Below are positions 33,766 through 42,370 of a stretch of DNA of 64,000 nt, one piece after another. Numbering within the stretch: position 1 is the stretch's first letter; every line of letters starts with the position of its first letter. This DNA comes from CACIAM-69d sp001698445. GTDB taxonomy: Bacteria > Cyanobacteriota > Cyanobacteriia > CACIAM-69d. Both the position numbers and the translations under genes were made by a program. The stretch is from NCBI RefSeq assembly GCF_043235035.1, contig NZ_JAZAQF010000059.1:124001-188000 (forward strand), written 5' to 3'. The notes under the pieces are model-generated. The model was not told the origin of the DNA and did not search any database. It saw only the letters and a program-made list of their open reading frames with translations.

Positions 33766-34329
33766 ATGGAATCTTCAACGGCAAGCCCCGCTTCAACGAT
33801 CGGCGCAACCATTTGGTTAACGGGGTTGAGTGGCGCGGGCAAAACCACGATCGGGCAGGCCGTGGCCGAGGCCCTCAAGGCCCGGGGGCAGCGTGTGGAA
33901 ATTCTGGATGGCGACTTGGTGCGGCAACACCTGAGCAAGGGCCTGGGGTTCAGCAAAGAAGATCGCGATGAAAATATCCGGCGCATTGGCTTCGTGGCTC
34001 ATTTGCTGACTCGGAATGGGGTATTTGTGGTCGCCTCCGCCATCTCGCCCTATCGCGCTATTCGCCAAGAGGTGCGATCGATGATTGGGCAGTTTGTGGA
34101 AGTTTATGTCAACGCCCCCCTGGCGGTTTGCGAATCGCGGGACGTGAAGGGTCTCTATGCCAAGGCGCGGGCGGGCTTGATTCGAGGCTTCACGGGCATT
34201 GATGATCCCTACGAAGCGCCGGAGCAACCGGAGGTGGAATGCCGTACCGATCGGGACTCCCTAGAGAACTGCACGGCACAGGTGTTGGCCGCGCTCGATC
34301 GGTTGGGTTATTTGCCCAGCCAGGACTAG
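33766..34329 (+). CDS. cysC: adenylylsulfate kinase
   Basis: Phosphorylates adenosine 5'-phosphosulfate to PAPS with ATP, in sulfate assimilation and sulfonation. The 187-residue protein has the P-loop GLSGAGKTT at 20-28, the APS-binding segment LDGDLVRQHLSKGLGFS and RDENIRRI, and AISPYRAIR followed by FVEVYVNAPLAVCESRDVKG (about 105-125). Length is normal. The start ATG 33766 follows a short region with repeated GAGACGCATTTTT. The last codons (SQD) and the stop lie within a 15-bp tandem repeat that continues to the end of the convergent PhzF gene. No other sulfate assimilation gene is adjacent. Confidence 0.94.
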   Translation: MESSTASPASTIGATIWLTGLSGAGKTTIGQAVAEALKARGQRVEILDGDLVRQHLSKGLGFSKEDRDENIRRIGFVAHLLTRNGVFVVASAISPYRAIRQEVRSMIGQFVEVYVNAPLAVCESRDVKGLYAKARAGLIRGFTGIDDPYEAPEQPEVECRTDRDSLENCTAQVLAALDRLGYLPSQD

Positions 34330-34375
34330 GCCAGCCAGGACTAGGCAGCCAAGATTAAGCCAGCCAGAATTAGGC
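34317..34375. repeat. 15-bp tandem repeat spanning the ends of cysC and the PhzF gene
   Basis: Units of CAGCCAGGACTAGGC begin at 34317 and 34332, followed by a 14-base variant at 34347 and a third form at 34361. The first unit contains the last codons and stop of cysC; the last contains the stop and final codons of the convergent PhzF-like gene. Both protein C-termini are therefore written by the repeat. Confidence 0.85.
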
Positions 34376-35365
34376 ACGATAAATTACCCCTTCCGAAACC
34401 AGCACCGAGCTGCCCCCCACTCGCACCTCGGTGACCTCCCCTTGGGTGATTCGCACCGTCACGGTTAATTCGCTGGGCCGCTGAATCGCCGCCCCCTGGG
34501 CAATTGCCCAAGACGGTTCGCCGTCGGGAAACGATCGCCCCTGAACCAAATAACCCCCCAGGGCCGCTGCCGCCGAGCCAGTGGCGGGATCCTCCGCAAT
34601 GCCCAAGGCCGGAGCAAACATCCGCACTGTCAGGGGGCGATCGCCCGTTAACCCCGTCACCAAATACAACTGGGGCGCTGCCGTGGATCCAAAGGTTTCT
34701 TCCCAGGGGCCCATCTGCAAGCGGGCCCGGTTCAGGGCCGCCAAGTCGCGCAGGGGAATCACCGTGAAGGGCAAGCCACAGGAAGCCGTGGCCGGTTCCC
34801 AGCCCGGCACGGTTAAATCCGCCACCGTTAGCCCGATCACCCGGGCCATGGCCACGCGATCGCCCTGCCAGGGTTCCACCACCGGCAATTGAGCCACGGT
34901 TAACTCGCTGGCGATCGGTTGTCCCGCCCGCGATCGCACCGTCACCGGCACGGGCCCCACCCCTTCCTCAAAAATCAAATGAGTGTCATCACCCGTGAGG
35001 CTAATTTCGCCAATTTTGGCCAAAACATAGCCTGTGCCCACCGTGGGGTGGCCAGCAAAGGGAATTTCGCCCCCTGGCGTAAAAATGCGCAGCCGTCGAG
35101 TCCCCTGTGGCGTTTCCGGCGGCAAAACAAACACCGTTTCCGACAGGTTCAGCTCTCGGGCGATCGCCTGCATTCGTTCCTCGCTCAGGCCGCTGGCCTG
35201 CGGGAACACCGCCAGGGGATTGCCCCCAAAGGCTTGGGTTGTAAACACATCGGCCGTATAAAAGCGGTCGCCGATCGGGGAAAGGGTCAAGGTCAAAGCC
35301 TCCAGCTTGCCAACACCACCGCCTGAGCCGGTGGAAATTATTGATTTGAAATTAACCGTTTGCAA
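34370..35365 (-). CDS. PhzF family epimerase/isomerase-like protein
   Basis: A 331-residue member of the PhzF/diaminopimelate epimerase-fold superfamily; the substrate is unknown and no phenazine pathway is expected. The conserved start of the fold is RFYTADVFTTQAFGGNPLAVF (residues 34-54, in two parts). The catalytic glutamate is Glu76 in NLSETVFV. Later come FTPGGEIPFAGHPTVGTGY and the C-terminal half motif EDPATGSAAAALGGYL. The first 30 residues from ATG 35365 are not typical of the family, so a later start is possible. It is convergent with cysC and its last codons lie in the shared tandem repeat. Confidence 0.85.
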   Translation of the reverse strand: MQTVNFKSIISTGSGGGVGKLEALTLTLSPIGDRFYTADVFTTQAFGGNPLAVFPQASGLSEERMQAIARELNLSETVFVLPPETPQGTRRLRIFTPGGEIPFAGHPTVGTGYVLAKIGEISLTGDDTHLIFEEGVGPVPVTVRSRAGQPIASELTVAQLPVVEPWQGDRVAMARVIGLTVADLTVPGWEPATASCGLPFTVIPLRDLAALNRARLQMGPWEETFGSTAAPQLYLVTGLTGDRPLTVRMFAPALGIAEDPATGSAAAALGGYLVQGRSFPDGEPSWAIAQGAAIQRPSELTVTVRITQGEVTEVRVGGSSVLVSEGVIYRA

Positions 35366-35613
35366 TCAAACTTCTGTGGTTATTTGTGATTAACCGTCTG
35401 CAATCATCCGTTTATTAGTCCGATCGAACTAAAACGTTGCCGCGTGATTTTGCAGCGCCATTGTGCCCAATCAACCCATTGAGCCTACGATCCCTGACTG
35501 TCCAAATTGCCCGATCGCTAGTCAAGAGCAATGTTGGCCAGAATACCTAGGTTCGATCGCCCTGTCCGTTAGGCTGCTGGGATGTGATGGTTTTGATGGA
35601 GTTTGCTTGGCCC

Positions 35614-36858
35614 ATGACTGCTGCATCGCCCACCCCTTCCTTGCCCGATCGACTGCGGGAACTGGCCCGCCTCTTTCTTACCTTGGGTGTGACCGGGTTT
35701 GGCGGCCCCCAAGCCCACATGGCGTTGATGAATGAAGCCGTGGTGGTGCAGCGGGGTTGGCTAACGGCGGAAGAATTCACCGAAGGCATTGCCGTTTGCG
35801 AAATGTTGCCCGGCCCCGCCTCCACCCAACTTGGCATCTACATTGGCTATTGCCGTGCCGGTTGGCTCGGGGCCCTGTTGGCAGGCATCTGCTTCATTGC
35901 CCCCGCTTGGGTGATGGTGGTGGCCCTTGCTTGGGCCTACTTTCGCTATGGGGCATTACCGGCCGTTTCCGCCCTGTTTTTGGGCATTTCCCCGGCCGTG
36001 GTGGCCATTGTCTTGACCTTTTGTTGGAAATTAGGGCGCAAGGTTTTGCTAGGAGGTGATCGTCCTTGGATCCGCTGGGCGATCGCCCTTGGGGCTTTTG
36101 GGCTGCTGCGGTTCAGCACTTGGGGCGTTTTGTGGGCTTTTGTCTTGGCAGGGCTAGCCGGGTTGGTGTTGTTTGGGCCGCGCCGCTCCGCCTTAGGGGC
36201 GATCGGCCCTTGGGGAATCTTGCTGCCCACCTTTGTTGCCGCCTTGCCGCTGGAGTCCCTGACCGTTGCCAGCTTTTGGGGTTGGGAACGCATCCACACC
36301 TACGGCCCCGAACTGATCAGCACGTTCTTGCGGGCGGGAACCCTGGTCTTTGGTGGTGGGCTAACGATCGTGCCCTTGCTGGAATTGGAAGTGGTGCAGC
36401 GGTTGGGCTGGCTGACCCGTCCCGAGTTCTTGCACGGCGTGGCGATTGGGCAGGTCACCCCCGGCCCTGTCCTGCTCACCGTCGCCTTTGTGGGCTACAA
36501 AGTGGCCGGTGTTCTCGGGGCCCTAACCGCCACCGTCGCGGTTTTTCTGCCTTCCTTTGGCTTTGTGGGGTTGGCCGCGCCCCTGTTGCGGCGATCACGC
36601 CATAATCCTTGGGTACGCGCCTTCTTACAAGGGATCACACCCGCCGTGCTCGGGGCCATTTTGGCGGTTACTCTGCCTTTGGTGCAGGCCGCTCTCCAAA
36701 TCGATCGAGGGGTGGCTTGGCTTTCGGCGGCCACCGGGGCGCTCTTAATTTTGGGAATGGTGGGCCTGTTGCGGTGGCGGTTGGCGGCTTGGCAGGTGTT
36801 GGCCTTCGGGGCAATCGCAGGGGGGTTGTTGGGATTGGTTCCCGGCGCGATCGGCTAA
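35614..36858 (+). CDS. chrA: chromate efflux transporter of the CHR family
   Basis: Inner-membrane ion transporter of the CHR family, long type, made of two homologous halves of about 200 residues. Each half carries the signature: FGGPQAHMALM with LPGPASTQLGIYIGY in the first, and FGGGLTIVPLLE with VTPGPVLLTVAFVGY in the second. I count about ten to twelve hydrophobic segments in 414 residues. The frame opens at GTG 35584; I chose ATG 35614 because homologues start near RLRELARLF. The family exports chromate and sometimes affects sulfate handling; cysC is nearby but on a separate unit. The next gene, a glycosyltransferase, starts 100 bases downstream. Confidence 0.9.
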   Translation: MTAASPTPSLPDRLRELARLFLTLGVTGFGGPQAHMALMNEAVVVQRGWLTAEEFTEGIAVCEMLPGPASTQLGIYIGYCRAGWLGALLAGICFIAPAWVMVVALAWAYFRYGALPAVSALFLGISPAVVAIVLTFCWKLGRKVLLGGDRPWIRWAIALGAFGLLRFSTWGVLWAFVLAGLAGLVLFGPRRSALGAIGPWGILLPTFVAALPLESLTVASFWGWERIHTYGPELISTFLRAGTLVFGGGLTIVPLLELEVVQRLGWLTRPEFLHGVAIGQVTPGPVLLTVAFVGYKVAGVLGALTATVAVFLPSFGFVGLAAPLLRRSRHNPWVRAFLQGITPAVLGAILAVTLPLVQAALQIDRGVAWLSAATGALLILGMVGLLRWRLAAWQVLAFGAIAGGLLGLVPGAIG

Positions 36859-36959
36859 GTCTACCCCTTGATCCAGGCCCAAGAAACCTGAACGCCAGGC
36901 CAAAGACAGCGTATCCTGAGAGCCGATCCCTGCTTCTGCGACCTTTAGGCTCTTGTTCT

Positions 36960-37913
36960 ATGAACCCGCGCTACTCGCTGATTGTGCCCATTTTCAACGA
37001 AGAGGAAACGATCGCAGAGTTATATCGGCGCGTGGTGGCCGTGGGTGAGCAATTGGATGGGCCCTTTGAGCTGGTGTTAATTAATGACGGCAGCCGCGAT
37101 CGATCCCTAGCCATGATCCGCGAGCTGCAAGACCAAGATTCTCGGGTTTGCTATCTCTCCTTAGCCCGAAATTTTGGTCACCAAATCGCTGTCACGGCCG
37201 GCTTGAACTTCTGCCGAGGCCAAGTGGTGGTGATTCTGGATGCGGACTTGCAAGACCCCCCGGAACTGATTTTTGAAATGCTCGAACAATGGCGATCGGG
37301 CTATCAAGTGGTCTATGCCCAGCGGGTTTCCCGCCAGAAAGAAACCTGGTTCAAACGGTTCACCGCCTATGGGTTCTATCGCTTGCTCAAGCAACTGGCC
37401 GATATTGAAATTCCCACCGATACGGGGGATTTTTGCCTGCTCGATCGCGCCGTGGTGGACTTGCTCAACACCATGCCCGAACGCAATCGCTATATCCGTG
37501 GCCTCCGATCGTGGGTGGGCTTTCGACAAACCGCCGTGCAGTTTCACCGCGATCCACGCTTTGCCGGAGAAGTGAAATATACCTTCCGCAAATCGGCGCG
37601 GCTGGCGATCGATGGGTTAGTGTCCTTCTCCAAAGCGCCCCTGCGGCTGTCGGTTTACCTGGGGTTGCTCTCCGCTGCGATCGCCCTGGTCATGGCCGCC
37701 ATGGTTTTCTACTGGCGCATTTCCCAACCCCAATCCCCCGTCACAGGCTTTGCCGCGATCGCGATCGCCATCTTCTTCCTCGGAGCCGTCCAGCTCGTCA
37801 GCATTGGCATTTTGGGGGAATATGTGGGGCGAATTTATGAAGAAGTCAAAGGCCGCCCTCTCTATACCCTGTCAGAAGTCATCGGGTTCGATCGCCCCTC
37901 AAAATCCAGTTAA
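36960..37913 (+). CDS. GT2 glycosyltransferase with C-terminal membrane helices (DPM1/GtrB-like)
   Basis: A 317-residue polyprenyl-phosphate glycosyltransferase-like protein, which would transfer a sugar from a nucleotide donor to a lipid carrier at the membrane. It has the GT2 fold with YSLIVPIFNEEETI at the N-terminus, LVLINDGSRDRS, and the DxD-type LDADLQDPPE. Two transmembrane segments follow (about 228-255 and 262-288), ending in ILGEYVGRIYEEVKGRPLY, characteristic of the GtrB/DPM1 group. I chose ATG 36960; the frame open to 36609 overlaps chrA and is not real. The next gene, at 38106, is a paralogue of the same length and order, so this is a tandem duplication or a matched pair. Confidence 0.9.
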   Translation: MNPRYSLIVPIFNEEETIAELYRRVVAVGEQLDGPFELVLINDGSRDRSLAMIRELQDQDSRVCYLSLARNFGHQIAVTAGLNFCRGQVVVILDADLQDPPELIFEMLEQWRSGYQVVYAQRVSRQKETWFKRFTAYGFYRLLKQLADIEIPTDTGDFCLLDRAVVDLLNTMPERNRYIRGLRSWVGFRQTAVQFHRDPRFAGEVKYTFRKSARLAIDGLVSFSKAPLRLSVYLGLLSAAIALVMAAMVFYWRISQPQSPVTGFAAIAIAIFFLGAVQLVSIGILGEYVGRIYEEVKGRPLYTLSEVIGFDRPSKSS

Positions 37914-38105
37914 ATCCCAGTTCAATCGCCCCTGGGAACCGCACCACCGCTCGATCGCCTTGATGACTCAGCTTTTTTCACAAGAAGGTACTTTTACTTT
38001 TAAAGATCATCCTTTTCAAGATTATCAATTTCAAAGTTATCAATCAGCACACATTTCCCAAGATAATTCTCAGATACTCTCTAGCGGTTCGACAGGGTAA
38101 ACACC

Positions 38106-39044
38106 GTGAAACCTCGCTACTCGATTGTGATTCCAATTTTTAATGAAGCGGCAACAATTTTGGAATTATGGCAACAACTCCGCGCCACCCTTGATCAACT
38201 AGCAGCACCCGCCGAAATTATTTTTGTAGATGACGGTAGTGTTGATCACTCTGCCAAAATTGTGCAGGATTTGATCGATCACGATTCTGAAGTTCGCCTC
38301 TTGCAGCTCTCTCGCAACTTCGGCCATCAATGCGCCCTCGCCGCTGGCATTGATCACGCCCAAGGGGATGCGGTGATCTTGATGGATGGTGATTTGCAAG
38401 ATTCACCCAGTGCAATTCTATCCTTCGTGGAACAGTGGCAAGCGGGCTATGACGTAGTTTATGCCATTCGTCGTAAACGCAAAGAATTTATCCTTAAACG
38501 CATCGCCTTTCGATTGTTTTATCGCCTCTTAAATTATCTGTCTGGGTTAACTTTGCCCCTTGATGCTGGAATTTTCTCGCTCATGGATCGCAAAGTGGCG
38601 GCGGCTCTGCGATCCATGCCCGAGCGTAATCGCTACCTCAGCGGTTTGCGGGCCTATGCTGGGTTTCGGCAAACAGGAGTGGTGGTGGAACGGGGGCCCC
38701 GCTTCAGTGGTGAACCTCGGGTTACTATCAGCAAATTGTTTAAGTTGGCCTTTGATGGTATCTTTTCATTTTCCGTAATTCCCTTACGAATTACAGTCTA
38801 TGTGGGTTTGTTTTGCGCACTGATTGCTTTTGCCTTGGGTTTGATTGGTCTCTATTTTAAATTTGCTTTGGGCCATAGCTTTTTGGATTGGGCCTATGGC
38901 TTAACCACAACCTTTTTCATGGGAGGAATTCAGTTAGTTTTTCTGGGAATTTTGGGAGAATATATTGGTCGAATTTATGATGAAGTAAAGCAGCGGCCCT
39001 ATTACTTAGTCAGTAATCGGCTGGGGTTTCGAGATTCAGCTTAA
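38106..39044 (+). CDS. GT2 glycosyltransferase, paralogue of the preceding gene
   Basis: A 312-residue protein with the same architecture as its upstream neighbour: YSIVIPIFNEAATI, IFVDDGSVDHS, LMDGDLQDSPS, two C-terminal membrane helices and ILGEYIGRIYDEVKQRPYY. The sequences agree at the motifs but diverge elsewhere, so the copies are not recent. The DNA of this gene and of the 190-base spacer before it is more AT-rich than the upstream copy. One of the two may therefore have come from outside. Start GTG 38106. Acceptor and sugar are unknown. Confidence 0.88.
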   Translation: MKPRYSIVIPIFNEAATILELWQQLRATLDQLAAPAEIIFVDDGSVDHSAKIVQDLIDHDSEVRLLQLSRNFGHQCALAAGIDHAQGDAVILMDGDLQDSPSAILSFVEQWQAGYDVVYAIRRKRKEFILKRIAFRLFYRLLNYLSGLTLPLDAGIFSLMDRKVAAALRSMPERNRYLSGLRAYAGFRQTGVVVERGPRFSGEPRVTISKLFKLAFDGIFSFSVIPLRITVYVGLFCALIAFALGLIGLYFKFALGHSFLDWAYGLTTTFFMGGIQLVFLGILGEYIGRIYDEVKQRPYYLVSNRLGFRDSA

Positions 39045-39299
39045 TTTCCCCAACTCATTTCCCCAAAACCTGCGATGAATCGTGGCTAGGAATCATGGCT
39101 AGAAATTGGTCATCAATCAATCCATCGGTCTCCCACCAATCATGATTTGCCGGTTGCATCTGGGCGCTATTGCGCGATCGATGGGGAACTAGATTTCGTA
39201 GTGCCATGTTCGATCGGGGCACAACACAATTCGATGGAGCGATCGGGCCACCTCGCTACACTGGAAGCAGTCACCGTCCGATCGCTGGGGGATTCTCCC

Positions 39300-39974
39300 A
39301 TGACCCTTGCCACAACGCCACCATCCGCCACCATTACAGATCCGCCGCTAGATCAATGGTTGCCCACCACCTGGGATGAATTCCTCACGATCGCCAACGA
39401 CCCCACCGCTCCACCCGATCGCCGCAGCTACTACTACAACGGCCGGATGCGCTTTGAGATGACTCCTTTAGACCATGACCACGCTCGCCAAAACCTGCCA
39501 CCCGCCGATATTGTGGCGTTTTATGCTCTGGTGCGGCAGATGCGAGTGGTGCGCTACTTGAACGTGAGCTTGCGGAAAACCGGCGTTCAAGAATGCCAGC
39601 CCGATTTATCGGTCTATGTGGGCGATCGCCCCGAGTGGCCACCCAAAGGCAACGAGCCGATCGACCTCGATCGCTTTGGGCCGCCGGACTTGGTGGTGGA
39701 AGTGGGATCCAGCAGCTTCAACGACGACCTCGGCCCCAAACGCTTGCTCTACGAACAATTGGGCGTGCGGGAATATTGGGTGATCAACGCCAATGAACGC
39801 CAGGTGATTGCCTTTGCGATCGCCGATCGAGGCAGCCGGGCGATCGAGGAATCCCAAGTTTTGCCGGGCCTGTCGATGGCGATCGTCGCAGAGGCCTTGG
39901 AACGCACCGATCGCAACGACGACGCAGACACAATCCGCTGGCTGATGGAACAATTCCAGGCGATCGATTCCTAG
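39300..39974 (+). CDS. Uma2 family (DUF820) putative endonuclease
   Basis: The second Uma2 gene of the window, 224 residues from ATG 39300. Landmarks are LPTTWDEFLTIAND near the start, YYYNGRMRFEM, the Asp of CQPDLSVYVGDRP, the Glu of PDLVVEVGSSSFNDDLG, KRLLYEQLGVREYWVIN and the trailing VIAFA. These define the restriction-endonuclease-like core. Role unknown; the family is often found in accessory regions. The frame extends upstream to 39147, but those residues are unlike any homologue. It lies back to back with the DUF262 gene (convergent, 32 bases between stops). Confidence 0.83.
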   Translation: MTLATTPPSATITDPPLDQWLPTTWDEFLTIANDPTAPPDRRSYYYNGRMRFEMTPLDHDHARQNLPPADIVAFYALVRQMRVVRYLNVSLRKTGVQECQPDLSVYVGDRPEWPPKGNEPIDLDRFGPPDLVVEVGSSSFNDDLGPKRLLYEQLGVREYWVINANERQVIAFAIADRGSRAIEESQVLPGLSMAIVAEALERTDRNDDADTIRWLMEQFQAIDS

Positions 39975-40006
39975 GATTGAGTGGCGGGATAGATTGGCAA
40001 CTGCTG

Positions 40007-41710
40007 CTAAGTTGCAAAATCCGATCGCCAAATATGCACCGCTCGCTTGGCCAGTTGTTTTTGGCGATTTGCCAGTGCATTCGGAGTCCATTCTTCAGCC
40101 AAAATCTCTTGAGTTAGGCGATAGGCACTCGTTGGATAAACATCCCGCTTGATTGCATAGGATTGGTTCCCAATTTGGCGATTCAGAGGCGGTTCCAGGG
40201 GAGTCAAATTGCCCAATCGGTACACCATGTCAGTGATTTGAGCATCGGTAAAATTCTCTAGCCAATCCTGCTCCGGTGATTCGGGCAAAATATGTTCGAT
40301 CGAAAAACTCTCTTCGACAATCTCTTGATTGGCTGCATCATTTTCGAGCTTCCACAGAATATAACGAGCCAACTTTTTCTTTTGCCCTCTCGTAGAAACC
40401 GTTAGCAGCTCGAAGTCCTGTGCAAATTTCTCATCAGAAACATAAACTGATCGCAGTTGTTCAAAGACTTGTTTAGGAGTTGTAATTTCTGAATTTTGAA
40501 TCGCGATCGCAACCTGGTTATAAACCTTCTCTAGTTCGCTGGGATTCAGACCACAAACAACCGTATATCGAAAAGACAACACGCTAATCAGCTTCAACAG
40601 TCGCGTGAAGTCTTCATCAGAAAACTTGCCGTGAGCAGCAAATAAAATCGGATAAGCTTGCTTCACCCGAAACAACTCTAATTCTCGAATGTAGGCCCGA
40701 TTGGCAGGTGTTTCGCGCCAAAAATCATCCTGGGCATTGCCAAGAGCAACAAATAGGCTGCTATAGCTTTCAAGTTGGTCTATTAGGTCAAACACTTGGT
40801 GACCATTTTTGACAGATTCTCGAACAATTTTGAAGAGTCGTTCTCGTCTAACCCATGGCTGCTCAAGACTGAGATAGTACCGCAGGAACTCAGGAAATTT
40901 CTCCATTCGTACGGTATTAATAATCATCTGCCATTGGCGCTGTAGTGCCTTCAAGTCACCCGAACTTCGTATTAGCGAGAATAGATAATTTTTAAGTAAA
41001 TCTGTTGAACTGAGCTCCAGTCCCCGCGCATTTAAAGTCTCAAATACTGTATAAGCATTGAGTTCATCTTCTACGCTGATTTGAATAAATAGTAGCCGAC
41101 GAGCAATAATATCTGTGAGGAATTCAGCAAGATTTTCCCCGCTTTTTACTATTTCTGAATGTTGATCAATCTGTTTTGAAAAATATTCAAAGGCTTGCCA
41201 AATGAGTTGATTTGATTTGGGAAGAGAGCGAATATTTCTTGGTTGCTTCAAATTAATTAGATAATCCTGGTAGAATCCATCATTATTGTCATTTAAACGA
41301 ATTTTACTTGAATAACGTAACGAAATAGAATCTTTATCACTCAAATAGGTTCGTTTCAGAATTTCTTGCCTCTCCTGATTTTCCTCTGGTTTGTTGCCCT
41401 GACTTGCTAGAGTTTTAATTTTATTAATGACTACAATTGCGATAATACTCAGAGTTGCTAATCGCTGTTGACCATCAATAATAGTGAATTCTTTATCAGA
41501 CTCTCTAGAATTTTGCAGGACGATTGCTCCCATGTAATGGCTAGTCTTGGGATTCTGGTGTAAGCCCAAAATATCCTGCCAAAGGTCTTCCCAATTCTCT
41601 TCAGTCCAAGAGTAATCACGCTGGAATAGCGGAACTTGATAACGTTTACCATTGCCCAGTAGGTCGCCAAAACTGGCGGTGCGGGTATCAAGCAGGTGGA
41701 TCGGAGCCAT
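40007..41710 (-). CDS. GmrSD-like DUF262/DUF1524 protein (Type IV restriction-like)
   Basis: A 567-residue single-chain protein of the GmrSD/DUF262 group. The N-terminal ParB-like NTPase has YQVPLFQRDYSW at 24-35 and IDGQQRLATL at 78-87. The C-terminal DUF1524 HNH-type nuclease region has SFSIEHILPES, GNLTPLEPPLN and the Lys/Arg-rich end. Known members cleave modified (for example glucosylated) phage DNA with NTP hydrolysis. Both domain signatures appear complete, so it is probably active. It is monocistronic, AT-richer in its middle than neighbouring genes, and located in an accessory stretch with two nuclease-family neighbours. Confidence 0.85.
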   Translation of the reverse strand: MAPIHLLDTRTASFGDLLGNGKRYQVPLFQRDYSWTEENWEDLWQDILGLHQNPKTSHYMGAIVLQNSRESDKEFTIIDGQQRLATLSIIAIVVINKIKTLASQGNKPEENQERQEILKRTYLSDKDSISLRYSSKIRLNDNNDGFYQDYLINLKQPRNIRSLPKSNQLIWQAFEYFSKQIDQHSEIVKSGENLAEFLTDIIARRLLFIQISVEDELNAYTVFETLNARGLELSSTDLLKNYLFSLIRSSGDLKALQRQWQMIINTVRMEKFPEFLRYYLSLEQPWVRRERLFKIVRESVKNGHQVFDLIDQLESYSSLFVALGNAQDDFWRETPANRAYIRELELFRVKQAYPILFAAHGKFSDEDFTRLLKLISVLSFRYTVVCGLNPSELEKVYNQVAIAIQNSEITTPKQVFEQLRSVYVSDEKFAQDFELLTVSTRGQKKKLARYILWKLENDAANQEIVEESFSIEHILPESPEQDWLENFTDAQITDMVYRLGNLTPLEPPLNRQIGNQSYAIKRDVYPTSAYRLTQEILAEEWTPNALANRQKQLAKRAVHIWRSDFAT

Positions 41711-41837
41711 AGATTAGGTTGAGCGCTATTTCTTGTGCCTACTGCTGAAATTATAGGGCGTTACAAACTTGGCAAAATTATCGCCTGTTATACCCAACTT
41801 GCGCGATCGCTAACCAGGACAGTCGAGCGATCGATTC

Positions 41838-42230
41838 CTAGGGATAGTCCACGACAATTGCGCCGGTCTCGGAGTCGGGGTTGAGCGGGGCGATCGCGCT
41901 ATCGCCATACCAGTGCTGAGCCAAGTCACCAAGCAAATCCAACACCTGCACCAACTCCGAACCCCGATCGGTCAGGCCATAGCTGACTTGGGGCGGTACG
42001 GTCGCTTCGTAGTGGCGATAGATTAGCCCCTCGCGCTCCAGCAGTCGCAGCCGTTCCGTGAGCACTTTGGTGGAAATGCCCTCTACTTGCCGCTTCAAAG
42101 CTCCAAAGCGGATCGGCCCTTCCATGGCCAACACCCACAGCAGGTATAGCGTCCAGGGGCCAGACAAAATATCCATCAAGAGGCTGACGGGGCAGCGCTT
42201 CACTTCTTTGGAGGGGCGAGGCATGGGCAA
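41838..42230 (-). CDS. HxlR family transcriptional regulator
   Basis: A 130-residue winged helix-turn-helix regulator. The HxlR signature is CPVSLLMDILSGPWTLYLLW at 13-32, then GPIRFGALKRQVEGISTKVL and LTERLRLLEREGLIYR, where the recognition helix and wing lie. Members of this family are often redox- or electrophile-responsive and control a divergent oxidoreductase gene, which is the arrangement here. The N-terminal cysteine (Cys13) is at the position used for sensing in several relatives. Start ATG 42230; Met3 is an alternative. It has a 140-base divergent promoter with the flavodoxin-like gene. Confidence 0.9.
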   Translation of the reverse strand: MPMPRPSKEVKRCPVSLLMDILSGPWTLYLLWVLAMEGPIRFGALKRQVEGISTKVLTERLRLLEREGLIYRHYEATVPPQVSYGLTDRGSELVQVLDLLGDLAQHWYGDSAIAPLNPDSETGAIVVDYP

Positions 42231-42275
42231 AGGAGCAGTTCCAGACTCAGCTTTGGGCGCAAAAAGGAAGCTAGT

Positions 42276-42301
42276 TACTTTTAGGTTCCTACTTTACTTT
42301 A
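42276..42301. promoter_or_regulatory. possible HxlR operator in the divergent promoter
   Basis: Repeated TACTTT elements (TTACTTTTA at 42276-42284, CTACTTTAC at 42290-42298, and ACTTTA at 42296-42301) lie in the divergent spacer. HxlR-type regulators bind similar T-rich repeated sites. The assignment rests on position and repetition only. Confidence 0.35.
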
Positions 42302-42370
42302 GTTGGCATTGACTTCTAGGATCGACACTACGGGCAAGGCTGCTCGTTTCCAGTCCGTATTGAGGTTTTT

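Noticed and set aside
36609..36959. N-terminal extension of the first GT2 glycosyltransferase.
   Set aside because: It overlaps chrA in another frame; the family N-terminus begins at ATG 36960.
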